DNA of 64,000 nucleotides, taken from positions 359,624 to 423,623 of the forward strand of contig CALLUD010000007.1 in NCBI GenBank assembly GCA_938011325.1, read 5' to 3'. The notes below the pieces were generated by a model. The model saw only the letters and a list, made by a program, of their open reading frames with translations. It was not told where the DNA came from and made no database searches. This document shows positions 46,010 through 54,328 of this stretch, in pieces. Both the position numbers and the translations under genes were made by a program. Position 1 is the first letter of the stretch, and every line of letters begins with the position of its first letter. This stretch comes from an uncultured Spartobacteria bacterium. GTDB taxonomy: Bacteria; Verrucomicrobiota; Verrucomicrobiia; Chthoniobacterales; JAATET01.

Positions 46010-48624
46010 GGGTTTTGGTTGGTTGAAAGGAGGGACAGCCCGGACGCTTTCGAGAATTCGCCGTTTTCGTGCTCCGTGAAGGAAAGCCATTCATTGGGAG
46101 AGGCTGTGGCTCCTTTCTCCCTCCACCGAGTCAGCGTGTGGGCTTCCAGCCCGGCCTCGCTGGCTGACTCAGCGGATTTCAAAGTCGCCTCGGTTTCCGC
46201 GGCACATTCGATGCGATGTCTGGCGATGACTGCTCGGGCCGCCGCGGCGTAAAATGCGGCGTGTGCTAGGTTTCCTTCTCGAAGGGCAATCTCAGCAAGC
46301 GGGGCAAGGACGGAGTGGGTGTTGGTCTGGCCAAGTCGCACCTTGAGTGCGAGACCTTCGCGGAGCAGTGTCGCCGCCCCGGCCAGATTTCCGTGTGCCA
46401 GCAGTGTTTCGCCCAATGTGGAGCGCACGTCTGCCAGCATCCCTAGGTCGCCGGCTTGCTCGCATAATCTCATGCTCTCCTCAAGGTGCTCGCAAGCCTT
46501 GTCCAGCCATCCCTGTTCGCGGGCTTGGTTGCCCATGTGTGCAAGAACATACGCGCATTTCAGTGGCGCATCCCGTTTGCGAAACGCCTCAAGTATTCCC
46601 GAGTAAATCGCATAGGCCTCCTCGCGGTTCCCGCGTCGTGCTGCCACAATGGCGAGATTGAATTGCTCCGATATCATCTCGTCTTCGGCGCCCGCCTCTT
46701 CATAAAGCTCAAGAGCTCGACGGAATGCTTTTTCTGCCTCGTCGAGGGCTCGGACCTGCAAATCGAGGGCCCCGGCTGCGTGCCATCCATGCGCGCGGAG
46801 GATTGGTTTCACAGGCCCGCCGTCGGGTCGTTCCGGCAGAAGAGCACGTAGCGATCGATTCGATGAATGATTGATCGCGTAGTGGTGAAGGTTCACTGCT
46901 GCCGCAATCCTGTGCTGATTCGACGGAGCGCGATCGATTGCCGCGAGAAGATTGCTGAGTTCGGGTTCCACTTCCCGGGGAAGGTCGGCTTCCTGAGGGG
47001 TGCGGGCGCAAGCAGCGACTTTCCTGGCAAGTTGGCGGAAATACTCGCTGTGTTTTTCCACCGCCCGGGCAATTTGTTCACCGCCGCCGGCTTCCGCCAT
47101 TTGACGAATCGGCTCGAGCATGTCGAATCGCATCGAGCCATTGTTGTCCGAGGCGCGAACGAGTGAGCAGGTGAGCAGATAATGCAGATAGGCAAGGGCG
47201 AGGCGCGGAGTGATCTCGTGAACGTTCGCGACAGCGACAGCTGTCGCGCCGCCACGAAAGACGCTGAACGTCGCGAGAAAACCGGCAATTTCCCGCGGAA
47301 GCAGGCTGCGACTCCATTCGAAGGTCGCCTGCAAGGTGTCTGATACACCTGGGATGCCTTTTCGATCCGACCCAGAGAATTCGGTTTGCAACGTGTCGAA
47401 GAGTTCTTGAGGGGTCAGCACCTGAAGACGCGTAGCGGCGAGTTCGAGGGCGAGGGGTAGACCATCCAGTAGACGACAAATCCCGGCGACAGCAGCCGCG
47501 TTTTCGGCTGTGAGGGTAAAATGATCCCCCGCGCGACGTGCCCGCTCGACAAGCAGTTGCACGCAGTCGTATCGCGCGAGGTTATTGAAGCCCTCTGCCT
47601 GTGCGGGCACCGGGAAGGCGCGCAATGCCACTTCCCGCTCGCCATCGATCCCAACCCGGGCACGTGAGGTTACCAGGAGGCGGACCTGTGGAACTACGGC
47701 ACGCAGTCGCGAGAGAATGCCCGCGCCCTCGGCTTGGAGTTGCTCAAAGTTGTCGAGAATGAGTAGCGTGGGCGCATTGCCAATCGACTGCGAAATCTGC
47801 CTAAGCGGATCGCTGTCTGTTGTTGTGGAAACTCCGAGCGCTTTGAGGATTTCTCCGAAAACGAGAGTTCCTTCCGATACGCTTGCGAGAGGCACGAAAT
47901 GAACGCCGTGGTCGTAGGCATTGAGGAGACGGAGCCCTGTCTCGATTGCCAGCCGGGTCTTGCCCATTCCGCCCGAGCCCGTTAGCGTTACCAGCCAGGC
48001 GTTGGACATTTCGGGCTGGAGCAAGCGCTCGAGTTTTGCCAATTCGTCACGGCGGCCCACGAACGTGTCCTGTGTGATGGGTAGATTGTGACGCCTGGCG
48101 TAGTCTGCATTGAGTGGCGGAAATGTTTCCCCACCGTTCAGTTGAAAAATTTCCTCCGATTCGCCAAATCCCCGCAGCCGAAAAGCGCCCAGCCGACGCC
48201 ATGGGAAGCCTGAATCTTCCGATCCGGCGCGGGCGGCGGCGGATCCGAGAATCTGTCCGCCATGGCCGGCGGCGAGGAGACGCGCGACAAGATGGACGGG
48301 AGCCCCGCGATATTGTCCGTCGCGAAATTCCGCGTCGCCGCAATGGATGGCCATGCGCACACGAAGCGGTCCCGTTTCCGTAGGCCATTCAGCCACGCTC
48401 AACGCCTGCTGCGCGGCGGATGCGGCAGCCGCCGCATCGGCGGCGTTTCGAAATGCCAGGCAAAATCCATCACCCACATCGAGATACTCCTCGCCATCAT
48501 GTGCCTGTGTGTGCCGGCGAATGATGTCGTGATGTTGTTGGAGCGCACGTTTATAGGCATTATCGGCGGTGTCCAGCAGTCGTGTGGAGCCCTCGATATC
48601 GGTGAAGAGCAACGCGACCTTCAT
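46006..48624 (-). CDS. Cyclase-homology/STAND ATPase/TPR regulator
   Basis: An 872-residue multidomain protein. Residues 1-165 form a class III nucleotide cyclase homology domain with metal Asp9 (LLFTDIEGST) and VGDGFCLAF. The Asn of the usual NxxxR motif is His (PVHLVARLL), so catalysis may be lost. Residues about 190-500 are an NB-ARC/STAND-type ATPase with Walker A TGSGGMGKT (about 215-223), Walker B LLILDNFEQL, LLVTSRAR and GLPLALELAA. TPR-like helices fill about 560-840. Such proteins sense ligands through the TPRs and switch by ATP-driven assembly. The start at 48624 overlaps the PEP-CTERM stop by 4 bases. Confidence 0.88.
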   Translation of the reverse strand: MKVALLFTDIEGSTRLLDTADNAYKRALQQHHDIIRRHTQAHDGEEYLDVGDGFCLAFRNAADAAAAASAAQQALSVAEWPTETGPLRVRMAIHCGDAEFRDGQYRGAPVHLVARLLAAGHGGQILGSAAARAGSEDSGFPWRRLGAFRLRGFGESEEIFQLNGGETFPPLNADYARRHNLPITQDTFVGRRDELAKLERLLQPEMSNAWLVTLTGSGGMGKTRLAIETGLRLLNAYDHGVHFVPLASVSEGTLVFGEILKALGVSTTTDSDPLRQISQSIGNAPTLLILDNFEQLQAEGAGILSRLRAVVPQVRLLVTSRARVGIDGEREVALRAFPVPAQAEGFNNLARYDCVQLLVERARRAGDHFTLTAENAAAVAGICRLLDGLPLALELAATRLQVLTPQELFDTLQTEFSGSDRKGIPGVSDTLQATFEWSRSLLPREIAGFLATFSVFRGGATAVAVANVHEITPRLALAYLHYLLTCSLVRASDNNGSMRFDMLEPIRQMAEAGGGEQIARAVEKHSEYFRQLARKVAACARTPQEADLPREVEPELSNLLAAIDRAPSNQHRIAAAVNLHHYAINHSSNRSLRALLPERPDGGPVKPILRAHGWHAAGALDLQVRALDEAEKAFRRALELYEEAGAEDEMISEQFNLAIVAARRGNREEAYAIYSGILEAFRKRDAPLKCAYVLAHMGNQAREQGWLDKACEHLEESMRLCEQAGDLGMLADVRSTLGETLLAHGNLAGAATLLREGLALKVRLGQTNTHSVLAPLAEIALREGNLAHAAFYAAAARAVIARHRIECAAETEATLKSAESASEAGLEAHTLTRWREKGATASPNEWLSFTEHENGEFSKASGLSLLSTNQNP

Positions 48625-49541
48625 GCTTTCGGCAGGATCGAGCGAACCAACAGACGCCCCCTTTTTCGAAGACCCCATATCGCCATGGCGCCGACGATTG
48701 CCAGGATCGTGGCAGGCTCGGGGACGGTGATCGGCACGACGTCCGAGAACGCCTCACCGATGCGCAGCTCGTCAAAGATCCATGCCACCCCGTCCCCCGA
48801 TGAGGCGAGTTCCAGTGAGGCAATGCGATTTGTGTTGCCGTTTGTCGCGATGTTCAGATCGTCCCGAAACGCATCAGGTGAGAGGGGTGGGTTCGCACCC
48901 AGCGGAGGATTTATGTAGAGCTTTACGAGTTCGCTTGCCCCGGGAGCCGTGTCCCATGCGATGCTCGCAACAATGAGATAGGTCTGCCCGGCTTCAAACG
49001 CGATGTTCGTGAAAACGTCCGGTTTGGTGAAGGGAGTGTTTGAGCTGATGGCGAAGACGGTTTGACCGTCCGGGTTGTCGACTACGCCGAAAAAAGGCGC
49101 TTCGCTGACGGGGTTCGCCCGCACGCCAAGATGGGTTGGCTGGTCGGGGCTGACGGGACCTTCGGAGCGTAGCAGAAAGCTGATCCACGTGGTTGAGCCG
49201 TTAATCCCCGGGATCGGATTGATCGATCGGTTGTCCGTGCTGCCATTGACGGCAATTGATGTCTGCCTCAATGAATTCCCGGTAGTGGTAAGGGAGCCGT
49301 AAGTCAGGCTGCCCGTTCCAACGTGATCTCGTTCCGCGGCGTGGTCTTGATTGTCCTCCCACTTGCGATCTCCAAAGCCCACGCCGCCGCTTTCGCCGTG
49401 AATCTCCACTCCGGCTTCGTAATCGAATCCCTCGTAGACCAGAAGTTCCCCTCTAAGGATGCCAATGCCTGCGAGCGCACCAAATCCCAGGAGCGTTGCC
49501 ACGATCATGCTGTGTCGTGGTATGCTCATGGTGGGATTCAC
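48621..49541 (-). CDS. PEP-CTERM surface protein, copy B
   Basis: A 306-residue exported protein with an N-terminal signal and a complete PEP-CTERM sorting tail: VPEPATILAIVGAMAIW, a hydrophobic helix, then basic LRKRGR and ten further residues. The mature part resembles a LamG/concanavalin-like sandwich (ELLVYEGFDYEAG, GSTTWISFLLRSEG, FDELRIGEAFSDV). Such proteins are processed by exosortase, which is not in the window. It is paralogous to the next upstream gene. Its stop overlaps the start of the ATPase gene, tying a surface protein to the regulator. Confidence 0.87.
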   Translation of the reverse strand: MNPTMSIPRHSMIVATLLGFGALAGIGILRGELLVYEGFDYEAGVEIHGESGGVGFGDRKWEDNQDHAAERDHVGTGSLTYGSLTTTGNSLRQTSIAVNGSTDNRSINPIPGINGSTTWISFLLRSEGPVSPDQPTHLGVRANPVSEAPFFGVVDNPDGQTVFAISSNTPFTKPDVFTNIAFEAGQTYLIVASIAWDTAPGASELVKLYINPPLGANPPLSPDAFRDDLNIATNGNTNRIASLELASSGDGVAWIFDELRIGEAFSDVVPITVPEPATILAIVGAMAIWGLRKRGRLLVRSILPKA

Positions 49542-49562
49542 GATTTTTCCGGAACGTGACGG

Positions 49563-50498
49563 TCAAGCCCGGCGCCGACCGTGCGAAAAAGCACGTTTCA
49601 GTCCGACCGCCAGCAGCAGACAGCCGACTGCCATCGCTGTGGTGGATGATTCCGGAACCACGGGGGTTACGTCGCTCCAGGTGTTGCCAATACGAAGTTC
49701 GTCGAAGCGCCATTCCACTCCGTCGCCGCCGGAGGCCAGTTCCAGCGAACTGAGCCGATTGGTGCCACCAGCGGTGGCGATGTTCAGGTCGTCACGAAAG
49801 ACATCCGGTGAGGCGGGCGGAAGGGCCTGGAGGGTGGGATTGACGTAGAAGTTGACGAGTTCGGACGCTCCGACTGCGGTATTCCACGTGATGCTCGCGA
49901 CGAGGAGGTAGGTCTGCCCTGGCGTGAACGAGATGTCGGAAAAGACCGTGCCGGCGGAATTGGAGCCGATACCGAAAACAATTTCGTTGGCCGCATTGTT
50001 GAAAACGCCGAAGAATGGAGCCGGACCGCTCGAATTGGGACGCACCCCGAAATGTGCGATCGTGTCTTCGCTCAACGTTCCCTCGAATCGCATCAGAAAG
50101 CTCATCCACGTGGTCGTGCCGTCGATGCCCGGAATGATGGTGAAAGAGCGGATGTCCGTGCTGCCGTTCACCGAAATGGAGTTCTGGCTCAGGGAATTCC
50201 CCGTCGTGAGCAGAGGAAGCGGGTTCGCGACCGACAGACTGCCGTCTGCGATGTGGTCCATTTCAGCAGATGAGCCTTCCTGGTTGTCTTCCCACTCATT
50301 GTCTCCGAAGCCGATTCCGCCGGACTGCCCATGAATCTCGGCACCGACTGGATAATCAAACGGCTCGTAAACAAGAAGTTCGGCAAAGGCACCGTGTGCG
50401 GCGAAGCTCGCGGCGACGAACGACACCGTCGCGATCGCGTGTTTACGCAGAAGGAGTGGGAGTCGGTGTCTCGGGGTTGGTATGGTAGTTTGTATCAT
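49563..50498 (-). CDS. PEP-CTERM surface protein, copy A
   Basis: A 311-residue paralogue of copy B with matching landmarks (ELLVYEPFDYPVGAEIHGQS, GTTTWMSFLMRFEG, WRFDELRIGNTWSDV). The sorting tail is a variant, VPESSTTAMAVGCLLLAVG followed by a basic end, where PEP has become PES. The start at 50498 gives a signal peptide after a basic stretch and overlaps the end of the prepilin-like gene by 56 bases, which is unusual; no better start is visible. The gap to copy B is 21 bases. Confidence 0.82.
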   Translation of the reverse strand: MIQTTIPTPRHRLPLLLRKHAIATVSFVAASFAAHGAFAELLVYEPFDYPVGAEIHGQSGGIGFGDNEWEDNQEGSSAEMDHIADGSLSVANPLPLLTTGNSLSQNSISVNGSTDIRSFTIIPGIDGTTTWMSFLMRFEGTLSEDTIAHFGVRPNSSGPAPFFGVFNNAANEIVFGIGSNSAGTVFSDISFTPGQTYLLVASITWNTAVGASELVNFYVNPTLQALPPASPDVFRDDLNIATAGGTNRLSSLELASGGDGVEWRFDELRIGNTWSDVTPVVPESSTTAMAVGCLLLAVGLKRAFSHGRRRA

Positions 50499-51252
50499 GG
50501 GTCGAAGGTGGCTTGCCGGATGGGCGGTCGAGATCAATCGGGCTGACATGCATGTCGAAAAATAGGGCGTTGCGATGGTCGCGGTGCACTTTCTCGGGAG
50601 CCATTCCGTCGGGAACATTGAACTTCGTCTTATCTCGCAGCGGGACGAGTTGATCGGCGTCTTTGATCATCCACACGCGCGAATGCGCGGGTCCGTGCTC
50701 GTCGCTGATGTCGGAGAGCGACGTCAGCTGCATGGGCGGGAAATTCACGAAAGTCCCGAATGTGCGCGGATTCTGTGCGTTCGCGTAACCAAACGGAGTG
50801 ACATGCCGCGCACCGCCTTGAACGGGAACTTCGATGTTAATCACATAGACTGGAGATTCCCCGACATATTTTCCGAGGTCCCTCATCATCCGTTTATAGG
50901 CGGGGCAGATGAACACATCGTCTTTTGTTTTCTCGCGAGATTTTTGCAACCACAGATAGTTCGCGAGATAAGTGGAAAGCTGCGTATAATGCTGCCAGTA
51001 GGGATATTGTGCGCTGTTCAGAGGACCGGGAAAACGACCGTCATGATCGTTTGCATAACTGAGAATCCCAACGCCTACCTGTCGAAGATTGGATAAGCAC
51101 TTCGTATCTTCTCCAACGTATTTGGCGCGCTGAAATACAGGGAACAGTATGATGGCGCATACGCTTGCAATTGCCAGCCCGACAGTTGCCTCGACGACGC
51201 TCACTCCTGGGTCCCTGCGCCTCTTCATCCGCTGCTTCCGTAGCATGTGCAT
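50443..51252 (-). CDS. Type II/IV prepilin-like protein (H-X9-DG type)
   Basis: A 269-residue protein with a prepilin cleavage site DPGVSVVEATVGLAI: cut after Gly, with Glu at +5 of the mature helix. The C-terminal HRDHRNALFFDMHVSP corresponds to the H-X9-DG motif of the large PulG-like family in Planctomycetes and Verrucomicrobia, with Met in place of the usual Gly. These proteins are pseudopilin-like and often precede surface or secreted protein genes. Starts at 51252 or 51228 are both possible. It is the first gene of the operon. Confidence 0.83.
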   Translation of the reverse strand: MHMLRKQRMKRRRDPGVSVVEATVGLAIASVCAIILFPVFQRAKYVGEDTKCLSNLRQVGVGILSYANDHDGRFPGPLNSAQYPYWQHYTQLSTYLANYLWLQKSREKTKDDVFICPAYKRMMRDLGKYVGESPVYVINIEVPVQGGARHVTPFGYANAQNPRTFGTFVNFPPMQLTSLSDISDEHGPAHSRVWMIKDADQLVPLRDKTKFNVPDGMAPEKVHRDHRNALFFDMHVSPIDLDRPSGKPPSTHDTNYHTNPETPTPTPSA

Positions 51253-51281
51253 GCTTACGAAAGCAAGCGCGATATATTACG

Positions 51282-51332
51282 CGCAAGTCGTGGCAACTTG
51301 CGTCCCTTCTTACTCGAGGTGACGATTCGAGT
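51282..51332. promoter_or_regulatory. Two inverted repeats upstream of the eight-gene operon
   Basis: cgcaagt (51282-51288)/acttgcg (51296-51302) and actcga (51312-51317)/tcgagt (51327-51332) are inverted repeats in the 103-base gap before the prepilin-like gene. They could be operator sites for the operon, or a terminator for the upstream Trp-rich protein gene; no T-run is visible, which favours operators. Confidence 0.35.
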
Positions 51333-51355
51333 TGGGTAAGGTTGGTCAGCTCCGC

Positions 51356-53491
51356 CTAGCGGCGGTGGCCGCCTCCGCCGCCGTGGTGGCCGCCTCCACC
51401 GAAATGGTGAGGGTGGAAGCCTCCGCGGGCGCGGGCGCCGAAATGCCGGTTTAGCTCCTCGCGATGGCGGTGGAATGCTTCGCCGTCCGCGCGGTGCCAT
51501 TCGCCACCCCGCCGGTGCTCCCAACCGTTGCCATCGTGCCGGTAAATGTTGCCCTCGCTATCGGCGTAAACGTTGTTTCGGTTGAGGCGGTTTTGATCCC
51601 GGTTGATCCGGTTCTCATCATGCTGTTCCTGCTCGCGGTCTTCCTGGCGCTGGGCCCGGTCGGCTGGGTTGCCGCGGTCGCGTAGGATTTGGTTTTCGTC
51701 GTGTCGTTCCTGTCTCGCGAGGCGGTTCTCGTTATCCTCGAGGCGTTGCCGTTCCCTTGGGGTCAGGCGGTCCGGGTGGCTCCGGTAGATGTTTTTGTTG
51801 ATGACGGTCCGGTTGATGTTGCGGGTGATGTCTACGTTCTCGTTCCAGCCGGGATTCCAGTTCCAGTTGCTCCAGCTGTAGTTTCCCCAGCCCCACCAGC
51901 CGCTGTTCCAGCCGCAGGCGAAGGAGCCGATGCCCCAGCCGCCGCCGAGTGCGAAGCCCCATGTCCCCCATGCCAGGTTGAAGCTTGCGCCGAATCCCCA
52001 CGTGACCGGCCGCGGGATGAAATACGTCCCGAACCACGGGTCATAGGTCCAGCCGGTGCCAAAGACGATGGCACCGTCGTAAATGTAGCTCCCGGTGTAG
52101 CCGGGGAGATAGCCGCAGTAAACGACGTTGGGCGTGTAGGAGTAGATGTTGCAGAAGGTCACCGGATAGATCGGACAGGTCGGCGGGATCGTGTAGATGA
52201 CCTCGGGAATTTCGACGCTCACCGTCCATGGTCCCACGGGGGCCGGCCCCTCGAACCACACGCCGTCGGAGCAGACGTAGTAGGTATCGTCCACGGCGAC
52301 AACGGCGTGCGTGGTGTTCGCCGCGTAACGGACAGAGGAACCTTTCTCGACCGGCTCGAATTTCGGGTCGCCGTCGTAGCTGACGTTGGGTCCTGCGGCG
52401 CTGCGCTGGATGGCGGCTGTCTGCGGCACCATGGCGTTGAGCGCGGCATTTTTTGCGAGCTCGGTTCCCGCGACGCTTGCGAGGACGCCTGCCTTCGGCG
52501 AGCCGAGCGGAATTTTCGCGAAGTCGGCGGGAAGGGCCTTCGGCGCGACGTAGGTCCAGGGTCCCGATTGCGAGGGGGCTGTATACCAGCGGCCGGACAG
52601 CAGCACGAACAGCGTCTGCGTATCGATGTCCATGAAGACGTCGCTGTCCGTGTTGGTGACGTAGAGAAGGTTCGTGCCGTCGATGGGGCCGTATTCGGCC
52701 GGGCCGGTGGTTTGAATGAGTTCCGTGGGCTGTGTGGCGACGATTACGAGCGGTGGTTCGCCGGAGGTCGATGTGTCATCTGTGGACGGATCCTGATGGT
52801 TGGAGGCGAGGGCGCTGACGGCCTCCGGCACGTCGGTGGTGACGGTCCACGGGCCGTTCAACACGTCGCTCGAGCTCAGCCATTGGCCGCCGCCCCGGAG
52901 GTAATAGGTCTTCGTGGCCGGATCGAGCGCGATGAAGAAAGGCGTGTTGACCACCGTCATGATGTCGGAGCCCGGTGCCTGCACAAGTTTCGGCTCGCCG
53001 GCAATGGTGACGAGCACGCTCGGTCGGGTTTCGAAAATGATGTTTGGCGGCGTGTTGTTGAGGTTCGCCGCCGCGGCTTGTTGCTGCTGGGTGAGCGCGA
53101 GCTGGGCGAGAAGCTGGCTTTCGGAGAGGGTGAGATTCCATTCCCCGGCAGCGGCGTCGATGGCCTGCGACACCGTGTCCGCTGTCGCGCTGTCAACGGA
53201 GGGGAAAACGCATTTCGTTACATCGATCGACTGCACGGTGACCATGCCCGTATCGCGATCGGTGGCGACCTGGGCGGTGAAAAAGATGGCGCCGAAAAGC
53301 GGCTCGCCGGAGCCCTGGGCCACCGAGACCGCGGAATGTGCGTTGAATTGATTGCCCGAAAACGATTCGATCTGCGGCTGGTAAACGGTGACTTCCCCGG
53401 CGGAGGACGCTGCCGTCTGAGGCCAGGTGGAAACCTGGGCGTGGGCGAGGGAAAGGCCGCCGGCGACAAGCAGGGTGAGAAGGAGCTTCAT
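51356..53491 (-). CDS. Large exported Trp/Gly-rich protein with three W-GPW repeats
   Basis: A 711-residue exported protein (signal MKLLLTLLVAGGLSLAHA). The middle carries three related units: YYLRGGGQWLSSSDVLNGPW, LFVLLSGRWYTAPSQSGPW and YYVCSDGVWFEGPAPVGPW. A Tyr/Pro/Trp-rich stretch follows (IPPTCPIYPVTFCNIYSYTP, GTGWTYDPWFGTYFIPRP), then an Asn/Arg coiled region (RINRDQNRLNRNN) and a Gly/His-rich tail. Similar proteins are annotated as putative carbohydrate-binding proteins, but I see no catalytic motif. I chose 53491 because it gives the signal peptide. It is divergent from rpmI. Confidence 0.8.
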   Translation of the reverse strand: MKLLLTLLVAGGLSLAHAQVSTWPQTAASSAGEVTVYQPQIESFSGNQFNAHSAVSVAQGSGEPLFGAIFFTAQVATDRDTGMVTVQSIDVTKCVFPSVDSATADTVSQAIDAAAGEWNLTLSESQLLAQLALTQQQQAAAANLNNTPPNIIFETRPSVLVTIAGEPKLVQAPGSDIMTVVNTPFFIALDPATKTYYLRGGGQWLSSSDVLNGPWTVTTDVPEAVSALASNHQDPSTDDTSTSGEPPLVIVATQPTELIQTTGPAEYGPIDGTNLLYVTNTDSDVFMDIDTQTLFVLLSGRWYTAPSQSGPWTYVAPKALPADFAKIPLGSPKAGVLASVAGTELAKNAALNAMVPQTAAIQRSAAGPNVSYDGDPKFEPVEKGSSVRYAANTTHAVVAVDDTYYVCSDGVWFEGPAPVGPWTVSVEIPEVIYTIPPTCPIYPVTFCNIYSYTPNVVYCGYLPGYTGSYIYDGAIVFGTGWTYDPWFGTYFIPRPVTWGFGASFNLAWGTWGFALGGGWGIGSFACGWNSGWWGWGNYSWSNWNWNPGWNENVDITRNINRTVINKNIYRSHPDRLTPRERQRLEDNENRLARQERHDENQILRDRGNPADRAQRQEDREQEQHDENRINRDQNRLNRNNVYADSEGNIYRHDGNGWEHRRGGEWHRADGEAFHRHREELNRHFGARARGGFHPHHFGGGGHHGGGGGHRR

Positions 53492-53614
53492 GAAATGTGG
53501 GCGTTGGCAATCAGTCCACTCGCGCTCCCGCCCCCGGGCAAGGCAGGAAAATCTTCCGTGACGACTATTTTTCTTGTTGCGGCCGGGGAATGCGCGCATA
53601 GTCTCCGGCTCCTC

Positions 53615-53824
53615 ATGCCAAAAGCAATCGCACGCAGCAAAACGAGAAAGGCTGTCGCAAAGCGGTTCAAAGTGACCGCTGGCGGCAAGGTTCTGCGCGC
53701 GCATGCGGGGCGCCGTCACCTTCTTTCCTCCAAATCCGCCAAGCGCAAGCGCAACCTTGCCAAGGCGGGTCTGGTGGCCGAAGGCGATGTCGGTCGCATC
53801 AAGTTGAACCTGCCTTTCTCCTGA
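53615..53824 (+). CDS. rpmI: 50S ribosomal protein bL35
   Basis: A 69-residue basic protein: MPKAIARSKTRKAVAKRFKV, then RAHAGRRHLLSSKSAKRKRN, with typical bL35 length and composition. It is a component of the large ribosomal subunit. infC, its usual upstream neighbour, is absent; the gene instead begins beside the divergent Trp-rich gene, so it must have its own promoter in the 123-base gap. rplT follows after a structured spacer. Confidence 0.95.
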   Translation: MPKAIARSKTRKAVAKRFKVTAGGKVLRAHAGRRHLLSSKSAKRKRNLAKAGLVAEGDVGRIKLNLPFS

Positions 53825-53835
53825 ACCCAGCGATT

Positions 53836-53943
53836 CCGTGGTCTGCCCTCGCGACCTGCGAGGGATATGGAGCAGACGAGGCCCGGAATCCCGATTAACG
53901 AACAGTCCGCTCCACGGAGGCTCCGGCGAAAGCCGGGGTTTTT
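53836..53943 (+). promoter_or_regulatory. Structured rpmI-rplT spacer ending in a terminator-like hairpin
   Basis: An outer stem ccgtgg (53836-53841)/ccacgg (53912-53917) encloses a hairpin gtctgc (53841-53846)/gcagac (53872-53877) that itself carries ccctcgc/gcgaggg; one or two bases at the junctions are shared, so the stems may be alternatives. Then ctccggc-gaaa-gccgggg (53921-53938) is followed by ttttt (53939-53943), 6 bases before the rplT ATG. The whole looks like an attenuator. L20 is known to control its own operon through leader RNA in other bacteria; that it does so here is inference. Confidence 0.55.
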
Positions 53944-53948
53944 GAGAT

Positions 53949-54320
53949 ATGCCAAGAGCAACCAATGCTCCCGCCAGCCGCGAGCGCCGCAAGCGCGTCG
54001 TGGATGCCTCGAAAGGATATCGCGGTCGTCGCTCGAAGCTCTTTCGCTATGCGAAGGACGCGCAGATGAAGGCCAAATACTGGGCCTATCGCGACCGCAA
54101 GACGCGCAAGCGCAACTTCCGCACGCTCTGGATCAGCCGCCTCAGCGCTGCTGTCCGCGCCCAGGGGATCACCTACAGCCGGTTCATCGAGGGGCTTAAG
54201 GCCGCAAACATCGGCCTCGACCGCAAGATTCTTGCCGACCTCGCCGTGAACGACGAGGCGACGTTCAACACGATCGTCAGGCAGGCGATCGGTGCCCTCG
54301 AGTCGAAAAAGGCCGCGTAG
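53949..54320 (+). CDS. rplT: 50S ribosomal protein bL20
   Basis: A 123-residue basic protein with the bL20 landmarks: SRERRKRVVDASKGYRGRR, KLFRYAKDAQMKAKYWAYRD and RKRNFRTLWISRLSAAVRAQ, then GLKAANIGLDRKILADLAV. It binds 23S rRNA early in large-subunit assembly. It follows rpmI after a structured spacer and precedes pheS, the conserved order in many bacteria. Confidence 0.96.
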   Translation: MPRATNAPASRERRKRVVDASKGYRGRRSKLFRYAKDAQMKAKYWAYRDRKTRKRNFRTLWISRLSAAVRAQGITYSRFIEGLKAANIGLDRKILADLAVNDEATFNTIVRQAIGALESKKAA

Positions 54321-54328
54321 TCGTCCTG

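Noticed and set aside
44209..48624. A bacterial gasdermin or CBASS defence locus
   Set aside because: Proteases and a STAND-type ATPase are present, but there is no gasdermin, CD-NTase or toxin-type effector, and the operon also encodes surface proteins.
51689..53824. A 711-codon open frame on the plus strand opposite the Trp-rich protein gene
   Set aside because: Antisense open frames this long are common in high-GC DNA. Its translation is low-complexity and has no signal or domain, while the minus strand encodes a clear exported protein. Only its last 69 codons are real: they are rpmI.
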